Shown in pieces: positions 27,998-37,074 of a stretch of 64,000 nucleotides of DNA. Under the pieces are notes generated by a model that saw only the letters and a list, made by a program, of their open reading frames with translations, searched no databases and was not told the DNA's origin. The translations under genes were made by a program, and so were the position numbers. Numbering within the stretch: the first letter of the stretch is position 1; every line of letters starts with the position of its first letter. This stretch comes from Pseudomonas alcaligenes (GTDB taxonomy: Bacteria > Pseudomonadota > Gammaproteobacteria > Pseudomonadales > Pseudomonadaceae), in contig NZ_CP154874.1 in NCBI RefSeq assembly GCF_041729615.1, positions 3,331,501-3,395,500 of the forward strand. The letters are read 5' to 3'.

Positions 27998-30900
27998 TGA
28001 GCAACGCGCCTATCGCCATCATCGGCATGGCCTGCATCTTCCCGCAGGCCCCGGACCTGGCAGGCTTCTGGCGTAACATCCTGGCCGGCACCGACGCCGT
28101 CGGCGAACCGCAGGACGAGTGGGAGGCGCAGCGCTACCTGGACTCGGGGCGCATCAACACCCAGCACGGCGGCTACCTGAACGACCTGTACCGCTTCGAT
28201 CCGCGCGAGTTCGGCATCATGCCCAACTCGGTGGACGGCGGTGAGCCAGACCAGTTCCTCGCCCTCAAGGTGGCCTTCGATGCCCTGCAGGATGCCGGCT
28301 ACGCGGGCGACGGCGTCGACCATCGCGACACCGGCATCATCCTCGGCCACAGCACTTACCTGCACCGCGGCCAGGTCAGCCATATCCAGAACCACATCGT
28401 CCTCGATCAGACCCTGGAGCTGCTCAAGGCCGCCCAGCCGAGCCTGAGCGCGGACGACCTGGCGCGCCTGCACACGGCGCTGCAGAAGCAGCTGCCGCCA
28501 TCCAATACCGACATCGCCCCGGGCCTGGTGCCCAACGTGATGACTGGGCGCATTGCCAACCGCCTCAACCTGCGGGGCCCCAACTACATAGTCGACGCCG
28601 CCTGTTCGTCCTCGCTGCTGGCGGTCAACGCCGCCATGGACGAGCTGCGCAGCGGGCGCAGCCGCCTGATGATCGCCGGCGGGGTCAACGCCTCGCTGCC
28701 GGCCGAGGTCTCAGTGATCTTCACCCAGCTCGGCGCCCTCAGCGGGCGTGGCAAGGTGCGCCCATTCGAGCAGGGCAGCGATGGCACCCTGCTCGGCGAA
28801 GGTCTGGGCATGGTGGTGCTCAAGCGTGTGGATGATGCCCTGGCCGACGGCGACCGCATCTACGCCGTGCTGCGCGGCATCGGCCAGGCCAGCGATGGTC
28901 GTGGCACCGGCCTGCTGGCGCCGAGCGAGGAGGGCGAGGCCCTGTCGATCCGCCGCGCCTATGAGAGCAGTGGCGTCGATCCGGCCAGCATCTCCCTGGT
29001 CGAGGCCCACGGCACCGGCATTCCGCTCGGCGACAAGACCGAGATCGCCGCCCTGCGCAGCGTGCTCGGCGAGCGCCAGGGCCTGCTCGGCAGCGTGGCC
29101 ATCGGCTCGGTGAAGTCGATGATCAGCCACTGCATTCCCGCTGCCGGCATCGCCGGCCTGATCAAGACCAGCCTGGCCCTGCACCACAAGGTGCTGCCGC
29201 CGACCCTGTGTGGCACGGTCAACCCGGCCTTGGGCATCGGCGCCACCCCTTTGTATGTCAACACCGCCAGCAAGCCGTGGATCGCCAAGCCGCACAGCCC
29301 GCGCCGCGCCGGGATCAACTCGTTCGGCTTCGGCGGCATCAATACCCATGCGGTGCTGGAGGAGGCGCCGGCCGCCGCCCAGCGTCCGCTGAGTTTCGCC
29401 CGCCGCGAGTGCGAGCTGTGCGTGTTCGCCGCAGCCAGCGAGGCTGCATTGCTGGCCCAGCTGCAGCAGGTACAGGCTTATATAGACAACAACCCCGGCG
29501 TGGCGCTGCTGGACCTGGCCGCCACCCTGGCCGCCCGCGACTGCGCCGACCAGCCGGTGCGCTTGGCCGTGCTGGCCGGTGATGTGGCCGAGCTGGCGAA
29601 GAAGCTGCAGCAGGCGGCGAAGAAGATCGCCGAGGCCAAGAGCCCGCGCTGGATGACCCGCACCGGGCTGGTGTTCAGCAACCAGCCGCTGCAGGGCAAG
29701 CTGGCTTTCCTGTTCCCCGGCGAAGGCTCGCAGTACCTGAACATGCTGGCCGACCTGGCCCAGCAGTTCCCGGAAGTGCGCGAGTGGTTCGACTTCTGGC
29801 AGGGCCTGTATGACGAACAGCCCGGCTCGACCCGTACCGACATCCTGTTCCCACCGGCCAGCGAGCTGGATGACGAACTGCGCCAGCGCCTGGAGGCGCG
29901 CCTGTTCGACATGGACGTGGGCTCCGAGGCGGTGTTCGTCGCCAGCCAGGCCCTGTTCAGCCTGCTCGGTGCCCTGGGCGTGGAGCCGGACGCCATGCTC
30001 GGCCACAGCACCGGCGAGTCCTCGGCCCTGGCCGCCAGCGGTGCCATCGCCTTCACCAACAGAGAGCAGTTGGCCGACTTTATCCGCGAGCTGAACAAGG
30101 TCTACCGCGGCGTGCTGGATGGCGGTGGCATCGCCACCGGCGCGCTGCTCACCGTTGGCGCGCTCAAGCGCGAAGTGGTGGACCGGCACATTGCCGCCTG
30201 CGCCGAGACGGTTTCGGTGGCCATGGATAACTGCCAGAACCAGCTGGTGCTGTTCGCAGGACGCGCCACCATCGAGGGGCTGCTCAAGAGCCTGAGCGAG
30301 GAGGGCGGCATCTGCTCGATCCTGCCGTTCGACCGCGCCTACCACACACCGCTGTTCGCCGCGGTGACCACGGCCTTCCACCGCTACTACCAGGACGTCG
30401 GCTTGCAGGCGCCGAAGACCGCGCTGTATTCCTGCGCCAGCGCCGGCCTGTTTCCGGCGGACTCTTCCGCAGTCTGCGAGCTGGCCGCAGCGCAGTGGTC
30501 GAACACCGTGCGCTTCCGCGAAACCATCGCCAACATGCACCGTGATGGCGTGCGCTACTTCGTCGAGATCGGCCCGTCGGGCAACCTGACCGGCTTCGTC
30601 AACGACATCCTCGGCGGCGAGGAGTACATGGCCATCGCCTCCAATGCGCGCAAGCGCAGCGGCGTGGAGCAGCTGTTCAACCTGCTCGGCAGCCTGTTCG
30701 TCAACGGCAAGGCGGTGGACCTCGGCAAGCTCTACCGCGGCATCGCCTGCCGTGTGCTCGACCTCGACCAGCCGTTGCCACAACCCAAGCGCGGCATGCT
30801 GGTGAAGAACACCATGCCGGTGGTGCATGTGAATGAGTCGCTCGGCGAGCTGCTGCGCGAACTGTTCCAGCCGGTCGCGGCCGTGCCTGCGCAGCCGCTG

Positions 30901-32589
30901 GCAGCCAGCCCGACGGCGCCGCTGCTGGTGGATATCCAGCGCCAGGGCGAGCGGCTCAGCGCCCAGTGCCCGCTGTGGTCCACCGACCGCTTCCTCGCCG
31001 ACCACGTGCTGTCCGGCCCCAGTTCCTACCATCAGCCCGAGCTGCAGGGCCTGGCCTGCGTGGCGATGATGGCCAGCCTGGAAATCATGGCCGAGGCCTG
31101 CGCGCTGCTGGCCGACAGCGTGGCAATCAACCTGATCGAGAACGTCCGTGCCTTCGACTGGGTGGCCCTGGATCGTGGTGAACTGACCCTGCAGGTACAG
31201 GCCGAGCGCGTCGCCGACAACCACTACCGGGCCGAGCTGCACAATGCCGGCAGCCTGGTGATGAGCGCCGAATTCCGCTTCGCCGCGCCGCTCACCGGCA
31301 CGCCGCTGGCCGAGCTGCAGGGCGGCATCGGCTACCGCTGGCCGGACCACGAGCTGTACAGCACCGGCATGTTCCACGGCCCGCTGTTCCAGAGTATCGC
31401 CGGCATTCATGCCTGGGCGGAGGAGGGCATCGATGCCCAGCTCGCCAACTGCTCAGTGCATGGTTTCGTACATGACGGCGAGCCCTGCGCCCTTGTGCTC
31501 AATCCGGTGCTGCTGGACGCCCTCGGCCAGCTGGCCGCCTATTGGCTGGCGCAGCAGGTCGGCACCGACTTCAACAGCTTCCCCTCGCATATCGCCCGCA
31601 TCGAGCTGCACGCGCCGGCTCCGGCCGACCTGTCTGGCGCCTGGCTGCGCGGCCGCCAGCTCCCGGTCGATGCGGCCAACGCCGGCCTGGATGCGCCGCG
31701 CACCTGGACTTTCGACTGCCTGCACCAAGGCCGCTTGCTGCTGCATGCCAGCGGTTTCGCCAACCTGTTCTTCCCGGTGCCCAACGCCTTCTACCAGCTA
31801 CGCCGCGAGCCGATGAACGGCTGGCTCGGCGCGCCGCTGGCCAGCGCCTTGCCGGAGGTCCTGCTGTGGCAGCTGGAACAGCTGCCCGAGGACTTCTGCA
31901 AGCAGTCGGCGGCGATCTTCCTGCGCATCCTCGCCCACGCCGTGCTGGCCGCGGAGGAGCGCGAGGAGTGGGAAGCCGTACGCCAGACTCGCCGCGCCCG
32001 CGAGTGGCTGCACGGGCGCCTGTGCCTGAAGGAGGCGACCCGCTACTTCATCTACCAGCAGTGCGGCGAGCTGCTCTGCCCGGCGGACGTGAGCGTGCAG
32101 CACGACGCGCTGGGCGCGCCCTTCGTCGACGGCTGGTGGAACGGCCACTGGCTGGCCGCGCCGGCCGTATCGCTGAGCCACGACCGCGACGGCTGCCTGG
32201 CGGCCCTAGTGCCGGCTGGCGCCGTGGGCGTGGATGCCGAGCGCCTGGACCGCCTGCAGCGCCCCGAGCTGGTGGCCGGCTCCTTCACCGCCCATGAGCA
32301 GCAGGTGCTGACCGCAGTCGATCCGGCCTGGCGCGATGAGCTGACCCTGCGCACCTGGTGCGCCAAGGAGGCCGCTGCCAAGTACCTGGGCTGCGGCCTG
32401 CGCGGCGCGCCGCAGGATTTCGAGGTGCAGTTCGCCGAGACCGGCGAGCTGGCCGAAGTGAGTTTCGCCGGAGACGCCAGCTTGGCGCCGGCGCGCGTGA
32501 GTGTGGTCTTCGAGATACATGGCGATCGGCTGATCGCCCTGGCCGGGGCCGAATTGGAAGTAGCGGAATACGGAGTGGCCAATGGCTGA
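27997..32589 (+). CDS. PUFA-synthase-like megasynthase B: KS-AT-DH-phosphopantetheinyl transferase
   Basis: A 1530-aa partner subunit starting at the ATG that overlaps the upstream stop. KS is at ~5-430, with C203 in DAACSSS, H338 in HGTGI and H378 in SVKSMISH; the usual Gly before this His is Ser. AT is at ~560-890 (S671 in GHSTGES). A hot-dog DH-like domain spans ~980-1270 (H1003 and D1174 candidates). A Sfp-type phosphopantetheinyl transferase covers ~1290-1515, with D1413 in GVDAERLD and K1457/E1458 in WCAKEAAAKYLG. The fused transferase would arm the ACP of subunit A and the free ACP. No KR, ACP or thioesterase is present. It overlaps the free ACP gene by 8 nt. Confidence 0.94.
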   Translation: MSNAPIAIIGMACIFPQAPDLAGFWRNILAGTDAVGEPQDEWEAQRYLDSGRINTQHGGYLNDLYRFDPREFGIMPNSVDGGEPDQFLALKVAFDALQDAGYAGDGVDHRDTGIILGHSTYLHRGQVSHIQNHIVLDQTLELLKAAQPSLSADDLARLHTALQKQLPPSNTDIAPGLVPNVMTGRIANRLNLRGPNYIVDAACSSSLLAVNAAMDELRSGRSRLMIAGGVNASLPAEVSVIFTQLGALSGRGKVRPFEQGSDGTLLGEGLGMVVLKRVDDALADGDRIYAVLRGIGQASDGRGTGLLAPSEEGEALSIRRAYESSGVDPASISLVEAHGTGIPLGDKTEIAALRSVLGERQGLLGSVAIGSVKSMISHCIPAAGIAGLIKTSLALHHKVLPPTLCGTVNPALGIGATPLYVNTASKPWIAKPHSPRRAGINSFGFGGINTHAVLEEAPAAAQRPLSFARRECELCVFAAASEAALLAQLQQVQAYIDNNPGVALLDLAATLAARDCADQPVRLAVLAGDVAELAKKLQQAAKKIAEAKSPRWMTRTGLVFSNQPLQGKLAFLFPGEGSQYLNMLADLAQQFPEVREWFDFWQGLYDEQPGSTRTDILFPPASELDDELRQRLEARLFDMDVGSEAVFVASQALFSLLGALGVEPDAMLGHSTGESSALAASGAIAFTNREQLADFIRELNKVYRGVLDGGGIATGALLTVGALKREVVDRHIAACAETVSVAMDNCQNQLVLFAGRATIEGLLKSLSEEGGICSILPFDRAYHTPLFAAVTTAFHRYYQDVGLQAPKTALYSCASAGLFPADSSAVCELAAAQWSNTVRFRETIANMHRDGVRYFVEIGPSGNLTGFVNDILGGEEYMAIASNARKRSGVEQLFNLLGSLFVNGKAVDLGKLYRGIACRVLDLDQPLPQPKRGMLVKNTMPVVHVNESLGELLRELFQPVAAVPAQPLAASPTAPLLVDIQRQGERLSAQCPLWSTDRFLADHVLSGPSSYHQPELQGLACVAMMASLEIMAEACALLADSVAINLIENVRAFDWVALDRGELTLQVQAERVADNHYRAELHNAGSLVMSAEFRFAAPLTGTPLAELQGGIGYRWPDHELYSTGMFHGPLFQSIAGIHAWAEEGIDAQLANCSVHGFVHDGEPCALVLNPVLLDALGQLAAYWLAQQVGTDFNSFPSHIARIELHAPAPADLSGAWLRGRQLPVDAANAGLDAPRTWTFDCLHQGRLLLHASGFANLFFPVPNAFYQLRREPMNGWLGAPLASALPEVLLWQLEQLPEDFCKQSAAIFLRILAHAVLAAEEREEWEAVRQTRRAREWLHGRLCLKEATRYFIYQQCGELLCPADVSVQHDALGAPFVDGWWNGHWLAAPAVSLSHDRDGCLAALVPAGAVGVDAERLDRLQRPELVAGSFTAHEQQVLTAVDPAWRDELTLRTWCAKEAAAKYLGCGLRGAPQDFEVQFAETGELAEVSFAGDASLAPARVSVVFEIHGDRLIALAGAELEVAEYGVANG

Positions 32590-32878
32590 GAGCAAGAGCG
32601 CAATCGAGCAGACCCTGATCCATATCGTCGCCGACCTGACCCAGGACTGGGGCATCGAGCTGGACGAACCGCTGAGCGCCGAGACCCGGCTGGTGGCGGA
32701 CATGGAGTTCGCCTCGGTCGACATCATCCAGCTGATCGTCGCCATCGAAGAGCACTACAACCGCCCGAAGATGGGCTTCCAGGATCTGCTGATGAACGAC
32801 GGCAGTTACGTCGACGATCTCTCCATCGGGCAGCTGATCGATTTCGTCCACGAAAAACTCACAGGAGTGTCGGCATGA
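32582..32878 (+). CDS. Free acyl carrier protein
   Basis: A 98-aa ACP. The phosphopantetheine-attachment site is S45 in DMEFASVDIIQL, flanked by typical ACP helices and with an acidic N-terminal half. It overlaps the megasynthase B stop by 8 nt and the phosphodiesterase start by 4 nt, so all are translationally coupled. It is distinct from the ACP embedded in megasynthase A. It may carry the finished chain to a tailoring or transfer step, or load the starter. The role is inferred from position. Confidence 0.92.
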   Translation: MAESKSAIEQTLIHIVADLTQDWGIELDEPLSAETRLVADMEFASVDIIQLIVAIEEHYNRPKMGFQDLLMNDGSYVDDLSIGQLIDFVHEKLTGVSA

Positions 32879-34485
32879 CCACTCGTACCCTCTTCATCGG
32901 CATGGATGGCTGCACCTTCACCATCCTCGACGACCTCTGCGTGGAAAAGGACGGCCAGCCGGCCGTGATGCCCTTCCTCGGTGGCCTCATGGCCCGCGGT
33001 ACCCGCGCCAAGCTGCGCTCGACGCCCAACCCGCTGACCCCGCCGGCCTGGGTCTCGCTGATGACCGGGCGCACCCCGGGCAACCACGGCCTGCTGGATT
33101 TCATCCGCGCCGAGGAGCGCGGCGAGGACGTGTTCTTCACCCTCTACGACTCGCGCGACAACCTGGCCGAGACCATCTGGTCGATCGCCAGCCGCCAGCA
33201 GCGCCGCGTCGCGGTGCTCAACCTGCCGTTCACCGCGCCGCCGCCCAAGGACCTCAACGGCTTCATGGTGCCGGGCTTCATCCCCTGGCGGCACCTGCGC
33301 CGCAACACCGTGCCGGCGGACTTCTACGACCGCCTCAAGCAGGACCTGCCGGGCTTCGATCCGAAGGAGCTGGCCTGGGACTTCGAGCAGGAGAAGCAGG
33401 CGGTCGACGACCTCACCGACGAGGACCGCGAGAACTGGGTGCGCTACCACCTGCCGCGCGAGAAGCAGTGGTTCGAGATCGCCAAATACCTGCTCAAGGA
33501 GGAAGCGCCGGAGCTGATGGCGGTGATGTTCGACGGTGTCGACAAGCTGCAGCACCAGGCCTGGCTGTTCCTCGACCCGGCTCTGCAGCACGACGGCGTC
33601 AGCGACTACCACAAGCGCATGCGCAAGCTGTGCCTGGACTACTTCCGCCAGCTCGATGGCTTCATCGAGGAACTGGTGACCATGGCCGGCCCGGATGTGC
33701 AGGTGTTCATGGCCTCCGACCACGGCTTCACTGCCACCACCGAAGTGGTGCGGATCAACGCCTGGCTGTTCGAGAAAGGCTACCTGCACTGGAAGGAAGT
33801 GCTCGATCCGGACTCCGAGGCTGCCAAGCGTCGCGAGGAAAGCATGTTCGCCAACCTCGACTGGAGCAAGACCACCGCCTACTGCCGTACGCCGTCGAGC
33901 AACGGCATCAACATCCGCGTGGCGCGCAATCCGGGCGAGACCGGGATCAAGCCGGAAGACTACGAGGCCTTCCGCGAGCAGCTGATCCTCGATATCAAGG
34001 CGCTCAAGGACCCGCTGACCGGCGAGAGCATCGTCGCCGAGATTCACCTGCGCGAGGAAGTCTTTGCCGGCCCGGCGATGATGGACGCGCCGGACCTGTT
34101 GCTGGTACTGCGCGACTTCGGCTTCGTCTCGATCAAGAACAAGCTGCCGATCGTCGAGCCGCGTGAAGAACCGGCCGGTACCCACCACCCGGATGGCATC
34201 TTCATCGCCTGCGGCCCCGGCATCCGCAAGGGTGTGCAGATCGAGCGTCGGCACATCTGCGACGTCGGCGCGACGCTGCTCTACAGCCAGGGCCTGGAAG
34301 TACCCGGCGACTTCGAGGGCAAGGTGGCCAACGACATGTTCATCAAGCCCTGGCTGAACCAGAACCCGATCCGCATCGGCGAGGCCACCCGCGGCGTGAA
34401 CAGGGACGCCAACGCCGAAGGCATGGCCGACGACGAGAAGGACAAGCTGATGGCGCAGCTGCAGATGCTCGGCTACATGGAGTAA
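32875..34485 (+). CDS. Type I phosphodiesterase/nucleotide pyrophosphatase-family hydrolase
   Basis: A 536-aa alkaline-phosphatase-superfamily enzyme. Metal-site and nucleophile motifs run in the usual order: FIGMDGCTF near residue 7, the nucleophile Thr in NPLTPPAWVSLMTG, VMFDGVDKLQHQ, ASDHGFTATTE and THHPDGIF. This family hydrolyses phosphodiester bonds of nucleotides, nucleotide-sugars or lipids. No signal peptide or membrane segment is seen, so it is probably cytosolic. It could cleave a phosphodiester intermediate or move a phospho-headgroup onto the acyl product. It is the fourth gene of the rightward operon, with overlaps on one side and 6 bp to the next gene. Confidence 0.9.
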   Translation: MTTRTLFIGMDGCTFTILDDLCVEKDGQPAVMPFLGGLMARGTRAKLRSTPNPLTPPAWVSLMTGRTPGNHGLLDFIRAEERGEDVFFTLYDSRDNLAETIWSIASRQQRRVAVLNLPFTAPPPKDLNGFMVPGFIPWRHLRRNTVPADFYDRLKQDLPGFDPKELAWDFEQEKQAVDDLTDEDRENWVRYHLPREKQWFEIAKYLLKEEAPELMAVMFDGVDKLQHQAWLFLDPALQHDGVSDYHKRMRKLCLDYFRQLDGFIEELVTMAGPDVQVFMASDHGFTATTEVVRINAWLFEKGYLHWKEVLDPDSEAAKRREESMFANLDWSKTTAYCRTPSSNGINIRVARNPGETGIKPEDYEAFREQLILDIKALKDPLTGESIVAEIHLREEVFAGPAMMDAPDLLLVLRDFGFVSIKNKLPIVEPREEPAGTHHPDGIFIACGPGIRKGVQIERRHICDVGATLLYSQGLEVPGDFEGKVANDMFIKPWLNQNPIRIGEATRGVNRDANAEGMADDEKDKLMAQLQMLGYME

Positions 34486-34491
34486 CGCACC

Positions 34492-37074
34492 ATGGCGATG
34501 GCCGAGGTCAACGGAGTCCGGCTGCACTACCAGCAGTTGGCGTGCGAACGCACGGAAGGTGAGGTCGAGGACGTGGTGCTGATCCACGGCCTGGCCGCCA
34601 ACCTGGCGTTCTGGTACCTGCAGGTCGGCCACGCCCTGGCCAGGCACTACCGGGTAACCATGTACGACCTGCGCGGCCATGGCCGCTCGAGCATGCCCGC
34701 ACAGGGCTACACCCCGGCCGAACAAGCCGAGGATCTGCGCCAGCTGCTCGATCACCTGGGCATCGGTCGGGCGCATTTCATCGCCCACAGTTTCGGCGGC
34801 ACCATCGCGCTGAACCTGGCCTGCGCCCAGCCGCAGCGCTTTCGCAGCCTGACCATCGCTGACACCCACATCGCCGCCATTCGCAACGTGGGCGCCGACT
34901 GGCGCTACGCCGACCATATCCAGCGCATCCTCGATGAGCACAATATTCCGCTGAATACCCGCGAGCCCTACTTCGGCTATCGCCTGCTCAAGGAGGCGGC
35001 GACCCTGCAGCTCAACCAGCGCGAGTTGCCGGAAGCCCTGCGCGAGCTGATCAACCCGCTGATGGGCGCCTCCGGCAAGCGTACCGCCGACCAGTGGGTG
35101 AAGCTGCTGGAAACCACCTCAGCGCAGGAGCAGCTGATGGGCGACGATGGCCTGGATGTCGAACGCCTGCGCGGGCTGGACTTCCCCATTCTGGCCATCT
35201 ATGGCGAGCGCTCGCAGGCGGTGACCACCGGCGAGCTGCTGCTGAGTGTGTGGCCGCGCGCCGACTTCCGCCAGGTGCGCGGCGCCGGACACTTCTTCCC
35301 GGCCTCAAGGCCGCAGAAACTGATCCGCTCCTTCGAATTCTTCCTGCGCAGTGTCAGTAGCCAGCGCCAGGGCCGCGCCGAGGATGGCGAGGCCCGCGCC
35401 TACTTCCGCAGCGATCGCATCTACAGCCGCGCCGAGCAGTGGTTCTATGCCACCCGCGAGGGCAAGGAGCAGGGTCCCTTCGGCGATTTCGAGGAGGCCC
35501 TCGACCATCTCAATGCCTTCATCGCCGAGGTGCTGTCGCGCAAGACCCGCGCCGGCTCGATGTTCAACCTGCCGAGCAAGGTGCGGGTGCCGGCCGGGCT
35601 CAACGCGGACGACTTCCGCCTGATCGCGCGCAACGGTTTTGGCGACGGCATCAACGCCTATGCCCATGCCATGGCCTGGTTCAACGACCACCTGTACGTC
35701 GGCACCACCCGTGGCAACTTCCCGCTGATGAAGGCGCGCCTGCCGATCAGCATGGACCCCTGGCCGGTCGAGTGTCCGGCCAACCCGTTCGATCTCGACC
35801 TGCACGCCGAGATCTGGCGCTACAACCCGCGCAAGGACGAGTGGAAGCGGGTGTTCAAGGCGCCGACCATCATCGGCAGCGACGGCTCGAAGATTCCCCG
35901 CGAGCTGGGCTTTCGCGGCATGTGCGTGTATCCCGGCAGCCCCGGGCACAACCCTGCGCTGTTCGTCAGCACCTGGTCGCCGGCCAAGGGTCCGGGGCCG
36001 CTGCTGCTGCGCAGCGAGGACGGGTTGAACTTCGTGCCCAGCTGCGAGCCGGGGCTGATGGGTCTGCCGGTGACCACCATCCGCACCATGGTCAGCTTCA
36101 AGGGGCGCATGTACACCACGCCCGCCGGTTCGCGGGGCGGCAATCCCAATGTTTCCTCGCACTCCATCGTCTACGAGAGCGAAGCCCCCGAGCTGGGACA
36201 GTGGCAGCCGGTCAGCGAGTTCGGCTTCGGCGATGAGGGCAACAAGACCATCTTCGAGATGTGCCCCTTCGGCGACCATCTCTACGTCGGCACCTTCAAC
36301 CTCAAGGGCTACCAGGTCTGGCGCAGTACCTGCGAGAGCAAGCCCTACCAGTGGGAGCGGGTGATAGTCGACGGTGCCGGTCGCGGTCCGCTCAACCAGT
36401 CGGTGCTGAGCATGCACCCGTTCAAGGGCGCGCTGTACGTTGGCAGCGCCATCCAAGGGGGCGGCATCGACCGGCAGAACGGCGTGGGGCCGGCGCCGCC
36501 CGAGCTGATCCGCATCCACCCGGACAAGCGCTGGGAGCTGCTGGTGGGGGACGCGCGGATGACCGAGGACGGCTGGAAGGAGCCACTGTCCGGCTACATG
36601 GCCGGCTTCGACAACTTCTTCAACGGCTACTTCTGGCGCATGGCCGAGCACGAGGGCTGGCTCTACCTGTCGACCTTCGACTGGAGCGGCCTGCTCGGCT
36701 ACGCCCGGCGCGACAGCTGGCCGGAGCCCTTCCTCAACATCGTCAACCATGTTGGTGAGCAGTTCATCTTCGAGCGCCAGTCGGGCTTCGACCTGTACCG
36801 CAGCCATGACGGCGAGAACTGGTTGCCGGTGACCACCGATGGCATGGGCAACCCCTACAACATCGGCATGCGCACCATCGTTTCCTCGCCCTACGGCCTG
36901 TTCCTCGGCGCCGCCAACCCCTTCGGTCCGAGGGTCTGGCCGCTGGGCGGGGACCGTTATATCGACAACCCGCGCGGTGGCTGCGAAGTGTTCTTCGCCC
37001 CGCGCAAGCAGATGACCTCGGCCGCACCCAGCGCCGGTATCCGTGACCGCTCCCAAGGAAGTCCAGTGCTATGA
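34492..37074 (+). CDS. Alpha/beta hydrolase fused to a propeller-like C-terminal domain
   Basis: An 860-aa two-part protein. Residues ~1-285 are an alpha/beta hydrolase with oxyanion run HGLAAN, nucleophile S100 in AHSFGG and H267 in GAGHFFPA. A linker follows (~290-345). Residues ~350-860 contain at least five recurring beta-blade-like units with the core x-LYVGT/x-LYLST/x-LFLGA (DHLYVGT, GRMYTTP, DHLYVGTFN, GALYVGSAI, GWLYLSTFD, YGLFLGAAN). This suggests a beta-propeller. I do not recognise this fusion as a standard family. In the operon the hydrolase could act as the chain-release thioesterase missing from the megasynthases, and the propeller could bind a partner. Both points are inference. 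Confidence 0.85.
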   Translation: MAMAEVNGVRLHYQQLACERTEGEVEDVVLIHGLAANLAFWYLQVGHALARHYRVTMYDLRGHGRSSMPAQGYTPAEQAEDLRQLLDHLGIGRAHFIAHSFGGTIALNLACAQPQRFRSLTIADTHIAAIRNVGADWRYADHIQRILDEHNIPLNTREPYFGYRLLKEAATLQLNQRELPEALRELINPLMGASGKRTADQWVKLLETTSAQEQLMGDDGLDVERLRGLDFPILAIYGERSQAVTTGELLLSVWPRADFRQVRGAGHFFPASRPQKLIRSFEFFLRSVSSQRQGRAEDGEARAYFRSDRIYSRAEQWFYATREGKEQGPFGDFEEALDHLNAFIAEVLSRKTRAGSMFNLPSKVRVPAGLNADDFRLIARNGFGDGINAYAHAMAWFNDHLYVGTTRGNFPLMKARLPISMDPWPVECPANPFDLDLHAEIWRYNPRKDEWKRVFKAPTIIGSDGSKIPRELGFRGMCVYPGSPGHNPALFVSTWSPAKGPGPLLLRSEDGLNFVPSCEPGLMGLPVTTIRTMVSFKGRMYTTPAGSRGGNPNVSSHSIVYESEAPELGQWQPVSEFGFGDEGNKTIFEMCPFGDHLYVGTFNLKGYQVWRSTCESKPYQWERVIVDGAGRGPLNQSVLSMHPFKGALYVGSAIQGGGIDRQNGVGPAPPELIRIHPDKRWELLVGDARMTEDGWKEPLSGYMAGFDNFFNGYFWRMAEHEGWLYLSTFDWSGLLGYARRDSWPEPFLNIVNHVGEQFIFERQSGFDLYRSHDGENWLPVTTDGMGNPYNIGMRTIVSSPYGLFLGAANPFGPRVWPLGGDRYIDNPRGGCEVFFAPRKQMTSAAPSAGIRDRSQGSPVL

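Noticed and set aside
24878..31410. Further long minus-strand frames opposite the two megasynthase genes
   Set aside because: Same GC-driven antisense artefact; the plus-strand proteins have complete catalytic motifs throughout.
32806..37056. Long minus-strand frames opposite the phosphodiesterase and hydrolase-propeller genes
   Set aside because: The plus-strand genes have intact superfamily motifs and operon overlaps; the antisense frames have none.
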